Part shown: positions 35,701-41,700 of the stretch, one piece after another | Layout of the letters: each line of letters begins with the position of its first letter | How positions within the stretch are numbered: the stretch's first letter is position 1 | Source: Serripes groenlandicus | Lineage: Eukaryota; Mollusca; Bivalvia; Cardiida; Cardiidae | NCBI GenBank assembly: GCA_031761405.1 | Contig: JASEVX010000007.1 | Location: 54,568,721-54,632,720 of the forward strand | Length of the DNA stretch: 64,000 nucleotides | Direction: 5' to 3' | The notes under the pieces: model-generated | Told to the model about the DNA's origin: nothing | Seen by the model: the letters and a program-made list of their open reading frames with translations, nothing else | Databases searched by the model: none | Translations under genes and position numbers: made by a program

Positions 35701-38700
35701 NNNNNNNNNNNNNNNNNNNNNNNNNNNNNNNNNNNNNNNNNNNNNNNNNNNNNNNNNNNNNNNNNNNNNNNNNNNNNNNNNNNNNNNNNNNNNNNNNNNN
35801 NNNNNNNNNNNNNNNNNNNNNNNNNNNNNNNNNNNNNNNNNNNNNNNNNNNNNNNNNNNNNNNNNNNNNNNNNNNNNNNNNNNNNNNNNNNNNNNTCAAT
35901 TTGTATTTATTCAAAGTCTGGTTAAAAACCAAAATATTTCTTGTTTAACTACACACATACAACAAATCTGCAGCAGACAACAAGTAAACCTCTGTCAATG
36001 AAAGTATAATTTTTAAAAAGAGTTGAAAACATTGTGGCAAATGGAGAAATTGCTCATCATGAGCAATTTCTCCATTTGCCACAATGATTTCAAAAGGTGT
36101 CTGCTGCAGAGGAGTTAGAAAGCATCCGTATGAGGGGATGGGTTGAACATACGTAATTTCATCATTTTCAGAGTTATCCCCTAAGTGAAGAAGATCAGTT
36201 GATACAAGCAAAGGTTGAGGAATGCCTTGGACAGCTATACTTAGATACAAATAACCTTGACCATGCTGAGAGATGGTATAAGAAAGCTTTACGCACTGTC
36301 ATGGACATGTTTGATACAGAAGAAAAATCACAGATTTATATGGAATTACAAATTCTGAAATGTAAGTATTAGCCTGAAATTGAGCCTTTTCCTTTTTTCG
36401 CATGACAATACCACCGTCAGAGGACTAGATAAGGGGGAGTAAACTGGTATTATCCCCACAATATCTCTCATCAATTAACCCAACCCTAATTTGTGGGTAC
36501 TTGAAAGTGTTGTCTCACTGAGATGATTCTTTTGAGTACCCATAACAAAGGTTTCAAGTGTCAAATAAGCATTTTTAGAACATGAAAAATGCCCCTTATT
36601 TAGAGCTCTGATTCTTTCAACACAGACTTTCAGCCCATTGGTGGAAGAGAAATGGCTTCTTCATTGCTTGATTCATGGTCAGGTCATACCAAAGATTTGA
36701 AAAAATTGAAGGCTTCCATCTTTGGCTGTTTTGTCTAATATGGATTTAGTGATAAATTTTAAAAAAAAAATCTCCAAAAGTGTCTGGACAATTTCCAAAT
36801 TATTTTGTAGAAATGTTCCTTGGATGACCCTCTATCGGATTCCGTCAAGCCATGATGATTGGTCAAAAAACATGGTCGCCAGAGGACGGGGCTGTTTTGC
36901 CTTTTATGGCTATAGTGAAAATAGTCTGGCCACTTTCTAAAATAATTTGTAGAATTGTTCCTTGGGTAACCTTTTAACTGATTCCTTCAAGCCATGTTGA
37001 TTGGTGAAAAAATGTGGTTGCCAGGTGCTGGACAGATTTGCCTTGTATTGAAGATTTAAAAAATCTTCTTCCTGGAAAGTAACTGGCCAATTTCCAAATA
37101 ATTTTGAAGAAATGTTCCTTGGTTGACCTGAACAAGATTATTTCAAGGCATGTTGGTTGGTAAACAAATGTTATTTTGGTAGGCATGACAAATCACAGTT
37201 CATAATTCAGGTAAACGATGATTTTTCAAAAAGTTGCCAAAGATCGGGGATGATGATTAAGCTTGTAGGAATTCAACAGGATAATGGTTAATGAATAATT
37301 TGTATTCCAGGTAAAGTAATACAACAGATAGGTTACTTACGCCTACAAGATGGCCTCCTGGATGACTCTGACGACCTTCTACAAGAGGCTATAGAACTGG
37401 CAGAGGTCATTCATAAAATACCTGTCAGAGCTAATGTTCTCTTTATAATTGGAAACCTCAGGTAAGTTTTTTGTTAACCCTTTCCCACATACAACAAATA
37501 TGTAGCAGACGACTTTGAAAATGTCTACTTCAAAATATGGAAAATCTCTATAATTGTAGGTATTATTACTGAAAAAAGTTGAAAACATTGTGGCAAAAAG
37601 AGAAATTGCTTGTTTTTAGCAATTTCCCCTTTTGTCTCGATGTTTTCAAAAGACGATTGCTGCAGATGAGTAAAAATGCGTCTATAGATGGAAAAGGGTT
37701 AATATCCTTTCCCACTTATGTCAAATCTGCAACAGACAATTTGAAAACTCTATAAATGAAAGTACATATTTTATTGAAAATGGTTGAAAACATTGTGGGA
37801 AAAAGAGAAATGCCACAGTGTTCTCAAAAGTTGTCTGATGTAGAGGCATCAGACTGCAACTGTATCTGGAACAAGGAAAACTCTATCCCACATCTGTCTA
37901 TATCATTCTGATGCATCTGCAGCAGACTACTTTCCAATCATTGTGGAAAAAAGAAAAAAATCTTTATTTTTGTTTCTCCAATTTGCCACAACATTTTTCA
38001 ACACTTTTAAATAATTGTTATCTCATTTATAAAGACTGTCCATATATTTTGTAAGGATACTTTCATAGTTGTCTGTTGCAGATTTGTTTTATGTTGGAAT
38101 AGGTTAAATGTTTACCTAATACATAAATTTTAGAGTTGTCTGCTTTGATAATATTTGAAAGATGATTTATTACATCTGAAAAATTATGATAAAATAGTAA
38201 ACATTTGCAGAAACAGAGATATTGCTGATTGTGAGTTATTTCTCCTTTTTAGCTTGAATCATAGAAAGTTGCGAGCTATTCTAGTCAACCATTTATTTCT
38301 TTCCCACTTTGAACATATTTTGTCAAAAAATAGAAAATCTCTATAACTAAATGGATAACCTACGACTAAAAGTGGAAAACATTGTGTCAAAATGAGAAAT
38401 TGCTCGTTTTGTGCAATTTCTTCTTTTGTCACTATGTTTTCAAACAGCTGCAGAGGCATCAGAAAGCGTCTATATGAGGGAAAGGGTTAACATTTTCATT
38501 CTCTGAAGAATTGCTCCCACAGTATTAGACTTATTTTAATGAAACTTTATGTATGTTAAACACCCCTTTCCTACATACATCTTGGCAAATATATAAACAA
38601 TCTCTGTAAATGAGAGTTTAACATTGAATAGAGTTGTAAACATTAGAGGTAAAAGTAGAAATTGCTCATAATGAGTAATTTCTCTCTTTGACACAATGTT

Positions 38701-41700
38701 TTCAAATGTGGCCTGCTGCAGGGTAGTCAAACTGGAAATGGTTAAATGTCAGTGAGACCTTTTGAGTAACCCTTTCTTTTCTCGTAATGTTTTTAAAAAC
38801 CTGCTACAGTCATCCATATCACTGATATCAGAGAACCTGTTACTGTAACATTGAAAAAGCTTTGATTTTTTTTGTTCATATTACAGACAAAAGCAGGAGG
38901 ACTATCTGATGGCAGAGACTAACCTTCGTAAGTGCTTGATGCTTCGTCAAAAATGGTACGGCAAATCTCACCCATTAGTGGCAGACACATTGTTTGCACT
39001 TGGTATTGTAATGGTGGATGAATATAACGACAGAGGGTATGTCACTATACATTATATTATATAGTTATTTTTGAGATAATATTAAATTTCATCACAATTA
39101 TAAAAACTTGGATGAATCCAGGTAACCTTTATGATAGCTAACAGTAGTGAGTCAAACTACAGCTTTTTAACCCGTTTCCCACATGCAGACACATTTGATC
39201 CAATTTCACCAGAAGTTTCTCATTTTTCTGCAATGTTCTCAACCTTATTCAATAATTATATTTTCAGTTATAGTTATTTTCCATACTTTTGTCCAAATAT
39301 TTTCAAACTTGTCTGCTGCCGATTTGTTGTAAGTGTAAAAGAATCTATTAATGACATCTGGTATATGTGAAGGTATGTGAGGTTATAACATTTCAATTGT
39401 TGTTTGCTTGGTTGTACCAAAGACTTTAAAAATGGTAGTATTGGCTGCCCTCCTTGGCGCTCAGGGTTGGAGGTTAAGTATTGCGTAATTTACGACTGAT
39501 TGGCTGGTGACTTACCCTGGAAATGCCTTGTTATAACTGTTATATTGTTAAGGCGGCCTAAGGCACCCCCCCAAAAAAATATCAAAATTTGTTTGGATTT
39601 ACTAACACTTTGTTGACTCCATCTGTGTGTCTGTTCATCATGCTTCTATTGATTGATTTATGGATAGACCCCACATTTGCTTCACCGATAATTATGTCGC
39701 CTGCCTTGACAGCCTGACACATAGGGATCACTTCTCAGTTGTCTGTCCGTCATATTTTTATTGAGTGACTAATTGAAAGATGGCCCTTTTGTGTGTCATA
39801 TACTATATTCTATCCTTGTATGAAGTAAAAAAAGGTTGTATTGGATTATGTCTAGAATTATCATGAGTCAATATCAAAATCACTGTTATTAAATTAGCCT
39901 CTTCCAAATTTTATGCAATTAGATGCATCTGCAGCAGATCACTTTTTCCACTCAATTTGATAATTACTCTTCCATTTATAGTGATTTTTTATAATTTTGT
40001 CAAGATGTTTTCAAAGTGATTCGCAACAGATTCATTGCATGAATGAAAGGGTTTTAAAAACATGAAAATAGCTTCAAAATAATGTGATAAAAAATCTAAA
40101 CCACTTACCCAATTTATTTTTACTAGGTATGACAGACTTGCCTCTCTGGATGTGTTTCGTAAATGTCTTGAAGTGCGAGAATTCCATCTAGACAAAGACC
40201 ATCTTAAAACAGCTGAAGTATTATTTCAACTGGGTAAGTTACATTTACAGCACTTGTGGAATATAAACAATATTTCTGTTCTAGGGGGATATATACAGGA
40301 AAAATATGAGTCCAACCATGGGAAAAAAGTACAAGTTGGCATATCTGAACAGTGGAGGTTCAGATCAGCCTGTACATCATCTTAGTCTCATCGAAATTTA
40401 CACAAGTTTACATAATCTTCTTAAATGAGCCGTTCCATGAGAAAACAATCATTATGGACTCTGCGTAATGTATCAATCCAGATCAGCCTACACAGTCCGC
40501 ACAGGCTAACCCGGGCTGACACATTCAGTCTTCGGGAGATAGATGTATAGAATAATCATTCTTGAAAAAGAAAATCTACAGGAGGCGAACAGTGTCTCTC
40601 CAGGTTAGCTTGTGCTGCATGCTTATGCTGATCCGGGTCGATACCACAATGTCATCATTTGCTAAATCTCTTTATGATCGCGTCGGTGATGAAGTGGAAG
40701 AGTGTCCACTTCAAGTACAGGACTTTGGGGGTTCGATCCCCGGCCGGGTCATACCAAAGACTTTAAAAATAGTAGTAATGGCTGCCCTCCATAGTGCTCA
40801 GGGTTGCGGGGTTAACATAACGACTGACTGGCTGGTATCAGGATAAATGGACTAGTATAACTGATAACTTACCCAGGAAATGTCGTGATATAACTTGAAA
40901 ATCTCTCGGATTCTGTTGTCGAGTTGAGTGAAATTTTTATAGGAAATTGTATATTAAGACAATTTTTGTGGCCTGCCTTGGCAGGTTGACACATAGGAGT
41001 CCATCTTTTGACTTGCTGTCACACTTGTTATCACCCTGCCAAAGTGTGAAAATATATTGGTTTGGCATCGACCGTCCGTCCTTCCTTCTGGAGTCATATC
41101 TAAAGCATGGTTGGATTGATTTAACTAAAACTATATTGAATTTAACCACTATATGAAAATGTTAAACGGCAAGTTGTACTAAAATTGCTTTAGATTAATT
41201 AAGATATATATACACCCATGAATTTAAATATTTATTTGTTTTACATGGAAAGGGAGTTAACCTTTGAAAATCTTATTTAGTTTTTAACAAGTTATCTGCC
41301 TTAAATCAATGGTTTATCTAAAATAGAGGCCACATTTTGTATCTAATCTTCATGAAAGTTAATCAAAACATTCATCTCAAACAAACCACAACCAAACTCT
41401 AAACTAGGCCATGTGTCTCATTTGTCATTAAATCTTCTTGAAAGGTTCATCAAAACATGAAGTCTAGTTAACCCTTTCCCTCATATAGACGCTTTCTGAC
41501 GCCTGTGCAGCAGATGGCTTTTTGAAAACATAGTGACAAAAGAAGAAATTGCTCAGAACTCTATCAGATTGTTGTAGTAACTGGTATACACATGTGGTCA
41601 AAGCATTCTTTTAAAAATACTTTTTGGTTGGGGATCTGAATTTTTGCTTATATGGCCAACATGGCCCTCTTGTATTATATTACTGTGTGTTCCCTTTATC

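Noticed and set aside
35642..36001. Open frames crossing the N gap
   Set aside because: Unknown bases translate as X; no evidence of coding.
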